From positions 1 through 64,000 of the forward strand of contig NZ_BDJL01000035.1 in the NCBI RefSeq assembly GCF_001950325.1: a stretch of DNA of 64,000 bases, written 5' to 3'. The stretch's first letter is position 1. Each line of letters begins with the position of its first letter. The notes beneath the pieces are model-generated. The model was given only the letters and a program-made list of their open reading frames with translations, was not told where the DNA came from and did not search any database. The position numbers were made by a program, and so were the translations under genes. This stretch comes from Carboxydothermus islandicus. Its GTDB lineage: Bacteria > Bacillota > Z-2901 > Carboxydothermales > Carboxydothermaceae. This document shows positions 32,161-41,359 of this stretch, piece by piece.

Positions 32161-33435
32161 ATGGCAGATATGTTAACAGACATCAAAAACTTTAAACCGG
32201 TATTCTGGCAAAATCCCAATAAACTTTCGGCCAATAAGGCTTTGGCCAGGATTGATTTTAGTTTTGATGATATCCTTGATGCTCAAAAGAGACTTCAGAG
32301 ATTTGCCCCTCTTATAAAAAAACTTTTCCCCGAGACGGAAGACGGGATTATCGAATCGCCGTTAGTAGAAATTCCCCGGATGAAACAGGAAATTGAAAAG
32401 CTTTATGGCGGAAAAGTTAACGGAAGGCTTTTCTTAAAATGCGACAACTACTTAAAAGTAGCCGGTTCTATCAAAGCCCGGGGCGGTATATATGAAGTGT
32501 TAAAGCATGCCGAAACCCTTTTATTAGAAAATGGACTCATTACCCTGGAGGATGATTACTCCAAAATTTCTGAGGAGCGGTTTAAAAAATTTTTCAGTAA
32601 TTACAAAGTAGCGGTGGGTTCTACCGGAAATTTGGGGCTTTCTATTGGAATTATGGCCGCAGCTTTAGGCTTTAAGGTAGATGTCCACATGTCCCATGAT
32701 GCTAAGGAGTGGAAGAAAAAAATCTTAAGAGATCGCGGCGTAAATGTGATCGAATACCGGGAGGATTACTCCAAAGCGGTGGAGGAAGGCCGAAAAAAAG
32801 CGGCGGCGGAGAAAAACACTTATTTTGTTGATGATGAAAACTCCCGGGATTTGTTTTTGGGCTATTCTGTTGCGGCTTTACGGCTAAAAGAGCAGTTAGC
32901 GGAGCTTGGCATTGAAGTTAATAAACAAAACCCGCTTTATGTTTATCTGCCCTGCGGTGTAGGCGGGGCCCCGGGAGGCATTTCCTTTGGGCTAAAAACC
33001 ATCTTTAAAGACGATGTTTACTGTTATTTTGTGGAGCCCACCCATTCACCCTGCATGCTTTTGGGGTTGATTACCCAGAAATTTTCCGCTATCCATGTAA
33101 GGGATTTTGGCCTCGATAACATTACCGAAGCGGATGGACTGGCGGTGGGGTCTCCTTCCAGGCTCGTAGCGGAAATAGCCAATATTTTAATTGACGGGAT
33201 CTACACCATCGAAGATGAGGAACTTTTTAAGTTGTTAGCACTATTACAAGACAGCGAAAACATTAAAGTTGAGCCGTCGGCAGCAGCCTCGCTAAAAGGG
33301 CCGCTTTTAGTCAATAGTAGTACAAATGCGATCCATATTTCCTGGGCAACCGGAGGGATATTTATTCCAGAAGAGATTTACCGGGAAATGTATAAGAGGG
33401 GCAAAAGTTACCTTAAAGATACTGCCTTGTATTGA
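32161..33435 (+). CDS. dsdA: D-serine ammonia-lyase (dehydratase)
   Basis: A 424-residue PLP enzyme converting D-serine to pyruvate and ammonia. Key parts: FWQNPNK, PETEDGIIESPLVEIPRMKQ, the PLP lysine in GSIKARGGIYEVL (near residue 107), GSTGNLGLSIGIM, the glycine loop LPCGVGGAPGGISFGL and a C-terminal SATGG-like SWATGGIFIP. The start at 32161 has GAGGTG upstream and fits the E. coli N-terminus; a TTG at 32071 would add 30 poorly supported residues. No dsdC regulator or D-serine transporter is adjacent, though the next gene is a sodium-coupled amino-acid transporter. Confidence 0.93.
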   Translation: MADMLTDIKNFKPVFWQNPNKLSANKALARIDFSFDDILDAQKRLQRFAPLIKKLFPETEDGIIESPLVEIPRMKQEIEKLYGGKVNGRLFLKCDNYLKVAGSIKARGGIYEVLKHAETLLLENGLITLEDDYSKISEERFKKFFSNYKVAVGSTGNLGLSIGIMAAALGFKVDVHMSHDAKEWKKKILRDRGVNVIEYREDYSKAVEEGRKKAAAEKNTYFVDDENSRDLFLGYSVAALRLKEQLAELGIEVNKQNPLYVYLPCGVGGAPGGISFGLKTIFKDDVYCYFVEPTHSPCMLLGLITQKFSAIHVRDFGLDNITEADGLAVGSPSRLVAEIANILIDGIYTIEDEELFKLLALLQDSENIKVEPSAAASLKGPLLVNSSTNAIHISWATGGIFIPEEIYREMYKRGKSYLKDTALY

Positions 33436-33460
33436 CAAATTATAAGGTTTTATGTAGAAT
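33432..33460 (+). promoter_or_regulatory. Consensus-like sigma-A promoter before the NSS transporter gene
   Basis: TTGACA (33432-33437), 17-base spacer, TAGAAT (33455-33460), starting at the dsdA stop codon. The transcript would enter the hairpin 33476-33495 after about 10 bases. Confidence 0.75.
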
Positions 33461-33475
33461 TATGCACGGTTTGAC

Positions 33476-33506
33476 CGCCCAAATATTAATGGGCGTTTTC
33501 TTTTTT
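33476..33506 (+). terminator. Terminator between dsdA and the NSS transporter
   Basis: CGCCC (33476-33480) pairs with GGGCG (33491-33495) across a ten-base loop, followed by TTTTCTTTTTT. It can end dsdA transcripts and attenuate those from the promoter at 33432-33460. Confidence 0.7.
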
Positions 33507-33535
33507 ATTAAATTTATGGTAGCAGGAGGAGCAGT

Positions 33536-34897
33536 ATGGAAGCAAAAAAACGGGAAACCTTTTCTTCTAGCCTTGCGGTCTTTTTTGCAACATTGGGTTC
33601 TGCCATAGGCCTTGGGAACATCTGGAGATTTCCCTACGTTACCGGCATGAACGGTGGCGGCGGTTTTCTTTTAATCTACTTTTTATGCATTTTGTTTGTG
33701 GGCATACCCATAATGATCAGTGAATTTTATATCGGAAGAAAAACCCGCAGTAACGCTGTAGGAGCTTTTAGAAAGTTAAACCATTCCAACTTTAAATTTA
33801 TAGGGCTGATGGGTGTTGGAGCTGCGTTTTTAATTATGTTTTTTTACAGCTCCGTAGCAGGATGGGTTTATTCTTACGTTTTTAAAAGCATTATCGGAGA
33901 GTTTAACAATATAACCGTTGAAAAATCAAAAGAACTTTTTAACCTAACAATTTCTCATCCTTTTTATCCGATCCTCTGGCAGTTTATTGTTCTTTTGGTT
34001 GTAGCCACAATCTTGATTTTTGGTGTGAAAAAAGGAATAGAACGGGTTACCAAAACCTTGATGCCGGTCTTATTTCTTTTAATCTTAATCATTGACATCC
34101 GGGCATTAACTTTAGAAGGCGCCCGGGAAGGGGTAAACTTTTTAATTAACGTGGATTTTTCTAAAATAACCCGGGACAGTATTCTCATCGCCTTAGGCCT
34201 TGCTTTCTTTAAATTATCCATAGGTATGGGCACGATGATCACTTACGGCAGTTACTTTACCAGGGAAAACAACATGCCCGCCACAGCGGTAAAAGTGGCC
34301 TTTTCCGACACCCTGGTATCCCTTTTAGCCGGTTTGGCTATCTTTCCGGTAGTATTTACCTTTAATATGGAGCCGACAGCCGGACCGGGACTTTTATTTA
34401 TCACCATTCCTTTGGTCTTTACTAAATTACCTTTGGGAACTGTTCTTTTAACTCTATTCTTTATCCTAACCTCAATCGCAGCCACTACGGCGATGATTTC
34501 CTTAGTAGAAGTACCGGTAGCTTATTTTACCGAAGAAAAAGGTATGGAGAGAAAGAAAGCGGTGCTTTTAACAACCACAATAATCTTTGTTTTTGGGGTA
34601 TTTGCTACCTTATCAATGGGGGGAAGCCCGGTAATAAGCAACTTTAAATTATTTGGTAAAAACATTTTTGATTTATTTGATTATGTATCTTCAAATATCC
34701 TTTTACCTCTGGGGGGCTTATTTATTGCGATTTTTGTTGGCTACTTTGTAAAAAAAGAAGATTTATACCAGGAACTCGGCAACTTTGGTTTAATAAACAA
34801 CCAGCGGATTATCGATTTCTTCTATCTTATTGTAAGATACGTAACCCCAATCCTGGTTATTGTAATCTTTTTAAATTCCCTGGGGCTTTTGGGGTAG
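33536..34897 (+). CDS. Sodium:neurotransmitter symporter family (NSS) transporter
   Basis: A 453-residue protein with 11-12 membrane segments and LeuT-fold hallmarks: TLGSAIGLGNIWRFPYVTGMNGGG in segment 1, ALGLAFFKLSIGMGTMITYGSY in segment 6 and FILTSIAATTAMISLVEV in segment 8. Bacterial members import amino acids with Na+. It follows dsdA, but they are separated by a promoter and hairpin. The gene ends in TAG (34895-34897); the same frame then stays open for 24 more codons to TAA at 34972, see findings. Confidence 0.92.
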   Translation: MEAKKRETFSSSLAVFFATLGSAIGLGNIWRFPYVTGMNGGGGFLLIYFLCILFVGIPIMISEFYIGRKTRSNAVGAFRKLNHSNFKFIGLMGVGAAFLIMFFYSSVAGWVYSYVFKSIIGEFNNITVEKSKELFNLTISHPFYPILWQFIVLLVVATILIFGVKKGIERVTKTLMPVLFLLILIIDIRALTLEGAREGVNFLINVDFSKITRDSILIALGLAFFKLSIGMGTMITYGSYFTRENNMPATAVKVAFSDTLVSLLAGLAIFPVVFTFNMEPTAGPGLLFITIPLVFTKLPLGTVLLTLFFILTSIAATTAMISLVEVPVAYFTEEKGMERKKAVLLTTTIIFVFGVFATLSMGGSPVISNFKLFGKNIFDLFDYVSSNILLPLGGLFIAIFVGYFVKKEDLYQELGNFGLINNQRIIDFFYLIVRYVTPILVIVIFLNSLGLLG

Positions 34898-34977
34898 GGT
34901 AGTATTGTAGCTAAAGCGGTGGAGAAAAGTTTAGACATTTACTTATATGCGTTAGGAGTAAAAGAAAACTAAACCAA

Positions 34978-35011
34978 AAAGGAGAATGCCCTTAGGAGGG
35001 TATTCTCCTTT
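34978..35011. terminator. Bidirectional terminator between convergent genes
   Basis: AAAGGAGAATGCCC (34978-34991) and GGGTATTCTCCTTT (34998-35011) form a 14-bp stem with one wobble pair and a six-base loop, with T-rich sequence downstream on the plus strand and A-rich upstream. It separates the NSS gene from the glycosidase-like gene on the other strand. Confidence 0.9.
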
Positions 35012-35017
35012 AATTTT

Positions 35018-38000
35018 TTAATTTAACGTTTTAAAATACTCCTTGATTATTTCGTAGCTCTTTTTAAGCCTTACGGTATATTTTGGTTCTTCCCAACCTT
35101 CGTAGCTGTATTTTAAAAGCTTAAAGTTATTTTCTCCCGGGAAGAGGTCTACTACTTTTCCTCCCTCTTTTAAAATTAAAGTTACCACAATCCCATTGGT
35201 AGTGGTGGTCTTTAATTGATCCCGGCTAAGGATGTTATATTTTCCAGGGTCGTGCAGTACTCTTTTGCTTGAAGGGTCGGTAAAGTTAAGCTTGTTCCAG
35301 GGAAGCCTGATATAAAGCATGTTACCCTCCACATACCAGGCGTGACTGGAGTCCGTAAAGTCCCCAAAGTTTAAGGTACTTCCATCCTGGTAAATGGGTT
35401 TTATATGCCTTCCATCTTTAGTTACCCGCTCCTTATTGATAAGCGGCCGGATTTCCGTAAAGACACCTTTATAGCTTTTCTGGGAGGCAAACTTAAAATC
35501 ACCGATATTGTAACTGGGGTGAGCCAGGATTTTTAATTTACCCTTTTGAAGTTTTAGTAAAAACTCCATGCCTGACGGAGCGGTTAGATTTAAGCCCGGT
35601 TCATACTTATATTCGCCCAAATTCCGGTCATAAGTATCGAGACCGATTAACAGCTCATCCTTTGCTAAGTCTATCTTTTGGGCAAATTCAATATCTAAGT
35701 AAAGATATGTTTCATCATTGGTAATGTTTAAAGATTTAATATTGCCCGAATCGGAAATAGTAAGCCCCGTTTCGGGTTTTAGCGTTTCGAAAGCTAAAAT
35801 CCCATAATTTTGCTCGGGGTCAATGGCGTTATGCCACAGAACATGGCGTTCATAAGGTATCATAAACGGTTCGGTCAGCCAGGTCTTTTTTGCCCACTCG
35901 TCAATCCATTCAAAGATACTTCCACCAATATACCCTTCCCGTTTAATGGCTTCCATCATCCGTACAATACCTTTACCCTGGGTTATTTCATCAAGCCCCC
36001 CGTGATTGTAGCCATCGGGGTTAGTATGGGCATTGCCCATACCGGTAGAAAGGCCAAACTCTGCTACCAGCGCCGGGAATTTTCGGTGGACTGCTATGAA
36101 TTCCTTTAAATATCCACCGTACATAAACCGGCCCTGTTCATCGTAATATTTCATATATTTTTCTTCATTGTTCATAAAGTCCGGGTAGTTGGGGTAGATA
36201 TGGTAAGCTCCGAAAAAGCCTGCCTTGTTTTTGGGAGCTGTGTCAAAGTTATTAATGTTTACGGATACTTTGTCATTGTATTCTAAGTCTTTGCGTCCGG
36301 CGACATTGTATTCCGAGTCGTGCTCTATTGGGTCTAAGGTTGGCCAGCTCACGATAGCGACCGGATGCTGCATTTTATATTTATTATCTTCATATTTTAG
36401 GACATAATCGCAGCTTTCCGCCAGCCAGCTTTCCGTAGGTGAACCGTGGCTTAAAAGGTACTCTCCGGTGAACTTGTAGTCTTTATTTTTTTCATTTGTA
36501 CTGATAACTTCTTCCGGCTCAAGCTCCCGACCAACCAGGTAAGCAATGGTCCAGTATGACACATCGGCATCATACTTACCATAAGCCCGACCCTTTCGCT
36601 CCGGGATGTCGGCTTTTCCGTGGATGGCGTTTATTACATTTTCAATTTCCTTTTTAAAGCTACTAAAATACTCTTTATTTAGATAGTTTTGTTCCGGGGG
36701 GTTTTCTTCTGGCCAGATTTCCTGCATGAGATATAAAGGCTTATCCGGCTGCGTTTCGTTAAAATACTTTAAGGCCCGGTAAAAAGCAGGTGGAGCTAAG
36801 GTATATAACCTCACGGTATTGGCGTTTATTCCGGATATTAAAGTAAACCAGTCCAGGTAAGTACCTTCATCCTGCGGCATTTCGGTAAACCATTTTCCGG
36901 GAAGGGCTAATCCAAGGTTTACCCCTTTAATATAAAAATCCTGCCACTTGCCCTTGTGATAAACTTTAAATTTTTGCCCTTCGATTTTAGCTATAAGTTT
37001 TGTTCCGCGGTCTTCAAAATACTCGGGTTTTACCGGTGTTACGGCATAATGCTTGGTTTCATTAATGATCGTCTTCATTACAGGTAAATAAACCTGCCAG
37101 AAAAAGGCTTCATTATTACCTTCAGTAGCGAATTTAAAGTGTTTGTTATAAAAGGGAATAAGGCTGTATTTATAAAAAGACGGAATATTGTTGGTATCCG
37201 CAAAATCTCCGGCAAAATAATAGGCAGTATAATCGCCGGTACTCTTTTTTAAAATTGCCGGGAAAGTTGCAGGTAAATTGTATTTTTTAAGTTTTTCGGC
37301 GCCTTTGCTGGTTAGATGTAAATTAAAATCGGCGATGACAGTAGAGTCAGTACTGCTGAGTATTTCAAACCAGTAGTAATAGTTAACGTTGGCTTTAGCA
37401 CCGTACTTTTGGGCAAAGTTTTTTCGAAACTTTATTTGGAGTTTATCACTTGTAAAATCTTTTTTATCTTCTAAAACCAACACAGTGTTATCCTGATAAA
37501 TAAACACAAAGCCGCCGCCTTCAAAATTCCAGTCTTGATGGTACTGATTTTCATAAGCTTTTATCACCCAGGTAGGGACTTCCATACCTTTTTTTAAATC
37601 CACATAATACCGACCAATCCAGCCACTCCACTTAAAGCCAAAGATTTTTTGGAGCTCCTGACTTACCTTTTCCGAAGTAGGGTATTCAATCGTATTAAAT
37701 TCTGAAACAATGGTAGTCCCTTTTTGCAGATTGGCTTTTATTTTAAAAAGCTCGGTTTCGGTTAGACCGCCGTAAATAAGCTTTGACCGGGTACCTTCTT
37801 TATTTTCTTTATTTAAATCGTCGGTATATACTCCGTAAGTATCGGCAAGATAGATAAGATCCGGTTTGAGGCCACTTATTTCTTTTATTTCATAAGTATC
37901 ACCTTTGGGGAAAAAGCCAAAATAATCGGTTTTAAAGTTGTAATCCTGCCCGTCCTGATTTCTTACTTTAAAAAAATTTAAGATCCAGAAAAGCCCTTTG

Positions 38001-38155
38001 TGTTCCCGAAATTCAGTGGTAGGTACGGTTTTATCCACGACCCAGATATTCAAAGTTTTTATAGGCTGCAGGTGCCAGAGAAAATAGGGGATAAAAAAAA
38101 TAAACACCACAGCGAAAATAAACAATATTCTTGGCAATTGTTTTTTAAGTGACAT
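35018..38155 (-). CDS. Large membrane-anchored glycoside-hydrolase-like protein
   Basis: A 1045-residue protein with an N-terminal membrane anchor (residues 9-27, ILFIFAVVFIFFIPYFLW) and a large extracellular part. A GATase/beta-galactosidase-like N-terminal region (about 40-400) is followed by a TIM-barrel segment: YIKGVNLGLALPGKWF, SGINANTVRLYTLAPPAFY, LYLMQEIWPEENPP, FPALVAEFGLSTGMGNAH (about residue 695-712) and GGSIFEWIDEWAKKTW (about 745-760). The Glu in AEFG and in FEWIDEW are likely catalytic, as in clan GH-A. A C-terminal beta-rich region follows (about 800-1045). I cannot give a family number or substrate; cell-surface polysaccharide is likely. No glycosyltransferase is adjacent. 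Confidence 0.75.
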   Translation of the reverse strand: MSLKKQLPRILFIFAVVFIFFIPYFLWHLQPIKTLNIWVVDKTVPTTEFREHKGLFWILNFFKVRNQDGQDYNFKTDYFGFFPKGDTYEIKEISGLKPDLIYLADTYGVYTDDLNKENKEGTRSKLIYGGLTETELFKIKANLQKGTTIVSEFNTIEYPTSEKVSQELQKIFGFKWSGWIGRYYVDLKKGMEVPTWVIKAYENQYHQDWNFEGGGFVFIYQDNTVLVLEDKKDFTSDKLQIKFRKNFAQKYGAKANVNYYYWFEILSSTDSTVIADFNLHLTSKGAEKLKKYNLPATFPAILKKSTGDYTAYYFAGDFADTNNIPSFYKYSLIPFYNKHFKFATEGNNEAFFWQVYLPVMKTIINETKHYAVTPVKPEYFEDRGTKLIAKIEGQKFKVYHKGKWQDFYIKGVNLGLALPGKWFTEMPQDEGTYLDWFTLISGINANTVRLYTLAPPAFYRALKYFNETQPDKPLYLMQEIWPEENPPEQNYLNKEYFSSFKKEIENVINAIHGKADIPERKGRAYGKYDADVSYWTIAYLVGRELEPEEVISTNEKNKDYKFTGEYLLSHGSPTESWLAESCDYVLKYEDNKYKMQHPVAIVSWPTLDPIEHDSEYNVAGRKDLEYNDKVSVNINNFDTAPKNKAGFFGAYHIYPNYPDFMNNEEKYMKYYDEQGRFMYGGYLKEFIAVHRKFPALVAEFGLSTGMGNAHTNPDGYNHGGLDEITQGKGIVRMMEAIKREGYIGGSIFEWIDEWAKKTWLTEPFMIPYERHVLWHNAIDPEQNYGILAFETLKPETGLTISDSGNIKSLNITNDETYLYLDIEFAQKIDLAKDELLIGLDTYDRNLGEYKYEPGLNLTAPSGMEFLLKLQKGKLKILAHPSYNIGDFKFASQKSYKGVFTEIRPLINKERVTKDGRHIKPIYQDGSTLNFGDFTDSSHAWYVEGNMLYIRLPWNKLNFTDPSSKRVLHDPGKYNILSRDQLKTTTTNGIVVTLILKEGGKVVDLFPGENNFKLLKYSYEGWEEPKYTVRLKKSYEIIKEYFKTLN

Positions 38156-38369
38156 AACACCACTCCCTGGATTAATCTTAACAAAAAATCAGTGAATTGA
38201 GAATTATCTGTATTTTAAAATTTACAAAAAATTACCAAAGATATATAATGAAATAAAAAAATAAGGATTTAGCAGCAAAAGATATTAATTTAATTCTGAA
38301 AAAAGACGATGAAAAAATGTATGAATATAAAAGACGGGTGAAGGACAGAGGAGCTTAGCGGGTGAAATT

Positions 38370-40631
38370 ATGGGAGCTAAGAAAGATTCTTTTTACCTTC
38401 AAAGTGTTGCTGAGGACTTATTTATTGAAATTTTTTCTGAAGTTTTTGGAGTTGAGAAAACAAAATATTTATTTTACCAGTATCCGGTGGTAGATATTTA
38501 CGGACGAAGCCGATTTATTGATTTTGCCCTGGAATGTGGTTTTGAAAAAATAGCAATTGAAATTGATGGAGAAAGGTTTCATAGCCCCTATAAAATTAAT
38601 GAAAGTAAGTATTTTGATGATCTTACCAAGCAAAATAGCCTTATCTACCAGAACTGGAAAGTTTATCGCTGGGCCTATAAACAATTAAAGGACCAAAGAG
38701 AAAAAGTTAAAGATGAGCTTTTGACTTTTCTGGGGGAGTTACCTTACTTTAGAGAATTTGAGGAATTTTTACCGAAACAAAAAGGTAAGGTATTCGAACT
38801 TAAAACTCACCAGCAAGAAGCACTTAAAAATCTTGAAGAAATGCGCCGAAGAGGTGAAACTATTGCCCTTTTATACCATGCGACCGGAACGGGAAAAACC
38901 GTTACTGCAATTACCGATGCGAAAAATCTGGGATTAAGGACGTTATTTCTTGCCCATACAAAAGAATTAGTTTATCAGGCTAAAAACAAATTCCTTGAGT
39001 TATGGCCAGGAAAAACGGTGGGACTTTTTCTTGAAGATAAGCGGGAAAAAGATAGTTATATAGTTTGTGGAAGTGTGCAAAGTGTTAGCCAGAACCTTGA
39101 ATATTTCTATCCCGAAGATTTTGGTTATTTAATAATTGATGAAGCTCATCATTCGGCGGCGGACACTTACCGAAAAATTCTTGGCTATTTTAAGCCTAAA
39201 TTTACTTTGGGCCTTACTGCCACTCCGGAACGGATGGACGGGGAAAATATCCTGGAGATGTTTAAAAATGTGGCCCATAAACTTGATTTGAAAACAGCGG
39301 TGGAGATAGGAGAGCTTGTTCCAATTCGCTGTATTAGGGTGAAAACCAATGTGGATATTTCGGATGTAAGGTTTAACGGTATAAAGTACAACTCTCAGGA
39401 TTTAGAAAGTAAAATTTTTATACCAGAAAGAAACAAAATCATTGTTGAAACATATTTAAACTATGTAAAAAACAAAAAAACAGTTATTTTTTGTGCTTCA
39501 GTAAAACATGCTGAAGAAATAGCGAAATTGCTTCAGGAAAAGGGAGTAAATGCTAAAGCGGTATCGGGCAAGATGTCTTCAACAGAAAGAAATAATATTT
39601 TAAAAGAATATGAATATGGCAGTGTGGATGTGTTATGTGCCTGTGACCTTTTAAATGAGGGATGGGATAGTCCGAGGACCGAAGTTTTGTTTATGGCTCG
39701 GCCGACAATGTCCAAAACAATTTACCTGCAGCAGCTGGGGCGGGGAACCCGGAAAGCACCGGGGAAAGAATATCTTTTGGTGTTTGATTTTATTGATAAT
39801 GCCAATCTTTTTAACATGCCGTTATCGTTACATCGCTTGTTTAAAATTGATAAATACCGTCCCTTAGAGTATGTCCTTGCGCCGGAGGATTTAAAGAAAC
39901 AAGAAGATAAAATGCTGATGGTAGGCGAAAAACCCGCAGTTTACTTGGATTTTCCGGTGGAAGTTACCGATTATGAGTATGTTGAACTTTTTAACTGGCA
40001 GGATAAAGTAAGCAACATGGTATCCCAGTTAGAGTTTGTGCGTATGGTGGATGTTCAGAGTGAAACAATTGCCCGTTACATCCGGGAAGGGAAGATAATA
40101 CCGGACTTTCAGGTACCGGTAGGGTCAAAAACTTTTAACTATTTCGAAAAAGAGACTGTCCATCGTTATGCCAGACAATACGGCTGGAAAATAATTACCC
40201 AGGAGAACTTAAAGGAAATATTCCTGGAAATGGTTAAAAAAATGGATATGTCTTATTCTTATAAACCTGTGCTTTTAAAGGCAATGCTAACCCATGCCGA
40301 TGAGCAGGGACGGGTTCTGCTGGAAGATGTGGTAAACTATTTTCTTAAATTTTATGAAGATAGAAGGCAGAAAGGATTGGTAGTTGAAAAGAAAAACAGT
40401 ATTTACTGCCAGGAAAATCCGCCAAGAAATGAGGTATTAAGAAATATTTTAGCCAATCCCTTTAAAAGATTTGAAGATATGCGGATAATGAGAAAGGCTA
40501 AGGATTTGGAGTATATTGAATTTAATCCGCATATCTGGCGCAAGTTGACGGTGGATGAAAAGGACTGGATTTTATCCTGGTGCGATCAAAAATTAGAAGA
40601 ATATTTTAGTAAACTAAAGGATGAGGGATGA
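38370..40631 (+). CDS. Superfamily 2 helicase with N-terminal nuclease-like domain
   Basis: A 753-residue protein. Residues 30-115 look like a Vsr/DUF559 PD-(D/E)XK fold: VVDIYGRSRFIDFALECG, IAIEIDGERFH, QNWKVYRWAYKQL. A type III restriction/UvrB-like helicase core follows: YHATGTGKTVTAI (Walker A, about 166-178), LIIDEAHHSAADT, GLTATPERMDG, FCASVKHAEEIAKLL, VDVLCACDLLNEGWDSPRTE and QQLGRGTRKAPGK. The C-terminal 220 residues are not recognised. No methylase or specificity subunit is next to it, so it may be a stand-alone DNA repair or defence helicase. The ATG at 38370 follows GGGTGAAATT. The 214-base upstream spacer holds an in-frame-closed remnant (KDINLILKKDDEKMYEYKRR) without a start. Confidence 0.85.
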   Translation: MGAKKDSFYLQSVAEDLFIEIFSEVFGVEKTKYLFYQYPVVDIYGRSRFIDFALECGFEKIAIEIDGERFHSPYKINESKYFDDLTKQNSLIYQNWKVYRWAYKQLKDQREKVKDELLTFLGELPYFREFEEFLPKQKGKVFELKTHQQEALKNLEEMRRRGETIALLYHATGTGKTVTAITDAKNLGLRTLFLAHTKELVYQAKNKFLELWPGKTVGLFLEDKREKDSYIVCGSVQSVSQNLEYFYPEDFGYLIIDEAHHSAADTYRKILGYFKPKFTLGLTATPERMDGENILEMFKNVAHKLDLKTAVEIGELVPIRCIRVKTNVDISDVRFNGIKYNSQDLESKIFIPERNKIIVETYLNYVKNKKTVIFCASVKHAEEIAKLLQEKGVNAKAVSGKMSSTERNNILKEYEYGSVDVLCACDLLNEGWDSPRTEVLFMARPTMSKTIYLQQLGRGTRKAPGKEYLLVFDFIDNANLFNMPLSLHRLFKIDKYRPLEYVLAPEDLKKQEDKMLMVGEKPAVYLDFPVEVTDYEYVELFNWQDKVSNMVSQLEFVRMVDVQSETIARYIREGKIIPDFQVPVGSKTFNYFEKETVHRYARQYGWKIITQENLKEIFLEMVKKMDMSYSYKPVLLKAMLTHADEQGRVLLEDVVNYFLKFYEDRRQKGLVVEKKNSIYCQENPPRNEVLRNILANPFKRFEDMRIMRKAKDLEYIEFNPHIWRKLTVDEKDWILSWCDQKLEEYFSKLKDEG

Positions 40632-41011
40632 ACATGTGTGTCTTTTGTGAAATTTACCAGAAAGAAAAAGAAAAAATTATAGCCGAAAATAATCTGGCTT
40701 TTGCTATTTTTGATGCTTACCCGGTTAATCCCGGCCATTCTTTAATAATCCCTAAAAGGCATTATCCAGACTTTTTTCAGTCTACGGTAGAAGAAATATC
40801 CGCTATTTATGATTTGCTTCAGAAAGTAAAAAAGATACTGGATGAGAAATATCATCCTGACGGATACAATGTTGGGGTAAACATTGGCGAAACTGCAGGG
40901 CAGACGGTTTTTCACCTGCACGTTCATTTAATCCCGCGCTTTAAAGGGGATGTAGAAAATCCCCGGGGAGGGGTGAGGAACTTTAAGAATCCTTTAGTGG
41001 AATATAAATAA
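40628..41011 (+). CDS. HIT family nucleotide hydrolase
   Basis: A 127-residue HIT-fold protein: CVFCEIYQKEKEKIIAEN, FDAYPVNPGHSLIIPKRH and the triad motif TVFHLHVHLIPRFKG (HxHxH, about residues 98-106). It hydrolyses or transfers nucleotide monophosphates from dinucleotides or AMP conjugates. The CxxC of zinc-binding HIT proteins is present at the N-terminus (CVFC). Its ATG overlaps the helicase stop, so the genes are coupled; ATG 40634 is an alternative with AGGG seven bases upstream. Confidence 0.92.
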   Translation: MNMCVFCEIYQKEKEKIIAENNLAFAIFDAYPVNPGHSLIIPKRHYPDFFQSTVEEISAIYDLLQKVKKILDEKYHPDGYNVGVNIGETAGQTVFHLHVHLIPRFKGDVENPRGGVRNFKNPLVEYK

Positions 41012-41024
41012 GGGGGCATGTTCC

Positions 41025-41306
41025 ATGGGCTTTCGCTTTCGTAAATCTGTAAGCCTTGGCAAGCTTTTTCGGGTGAACTTCTCCAAAAGGGGCGTGGGCT
41101 TTTCCGTTGGGGTGCCGGGGTTCAGGATATCTCTTGGTGCGGATAAAAAAATTAGAAGGACCGTAGGCATACCAGGAACCGGTATTTCTTATACTGAAAC
41201 TATTGGCGATCTTGGTGGTAAAAAAGAAGTTAGGACCTGTCCGGCCTGCGGCAAAAGGGTTGGTAAAACGAGTAATTACTGCGATCGGTGCGGGACAAAG
41301 TTGTAA
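41025..41306 (+). CDS. DUF4236 protein with C-terminal zinc ribbon
   Basis: A 93-residue protein. Residues 1-55 match DUF4236 (MGFRFRKSVSLGKLFRVNFS, GVGFSVGVPGFRISLG, PGTGISYTET). Residues 68-93 form a double CxxC zinc ribbon (CPACGKRVGKTSNYCDRCGT). No function is established. It is 13 bases after the HIT gene with AAGGGGGC before the start, and is followed by a terminator. Confidence 0.87.
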   Translation: MGFRFRKSVSLGKLFRVNFSKRGVGFSVGVPGFRISLGADKKIRRTVGIPGTGISYTETIGDLGGKKEVRTCPACGKRVGKTSNYCDRCGTKL

Positions 41307-41311
41307 TGATA

Positions 41312-41344
41312 AAAGCCATCCTTCCTTTGGGGGAAGATGGCTTT
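41312..41344. terminator. Bidirectional terminator
   Basis: AAAGCCATC-c-TTCC pairs with GGAA-GATGGCTTT (41312-41325 with 41332-41344), T-rich downstream. It separates the DUF4236 gene from the convergent VWA gene. Confidence 0.85.
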
Positions 41345-41359
41345 AATTTTTCGTCAAGC

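Noticed and set aside
34895-34972. Pyrrolysine readthrough at the TAG of the NSS gene
   Set aside because: There is no supporting pyl gene in view, the UAG is at a plausible protein end, and other genes here use TAG as normal stop (for example 14957, 63157).
35810-36109. Open frame on the plus strand inside the glycosidase-like gene
   Set aside because: It is fully antisense to a well-supported 1045-residue gene, has no family resemblance and no ribosome binding site I can see.
38156-38369. Gene fragment before the helicase
   Set aside because: A 30-codon frame (KDINLILKKDDEKMYEYKRR) is closed upstream by TAA and has no start codon; it is too short to call.
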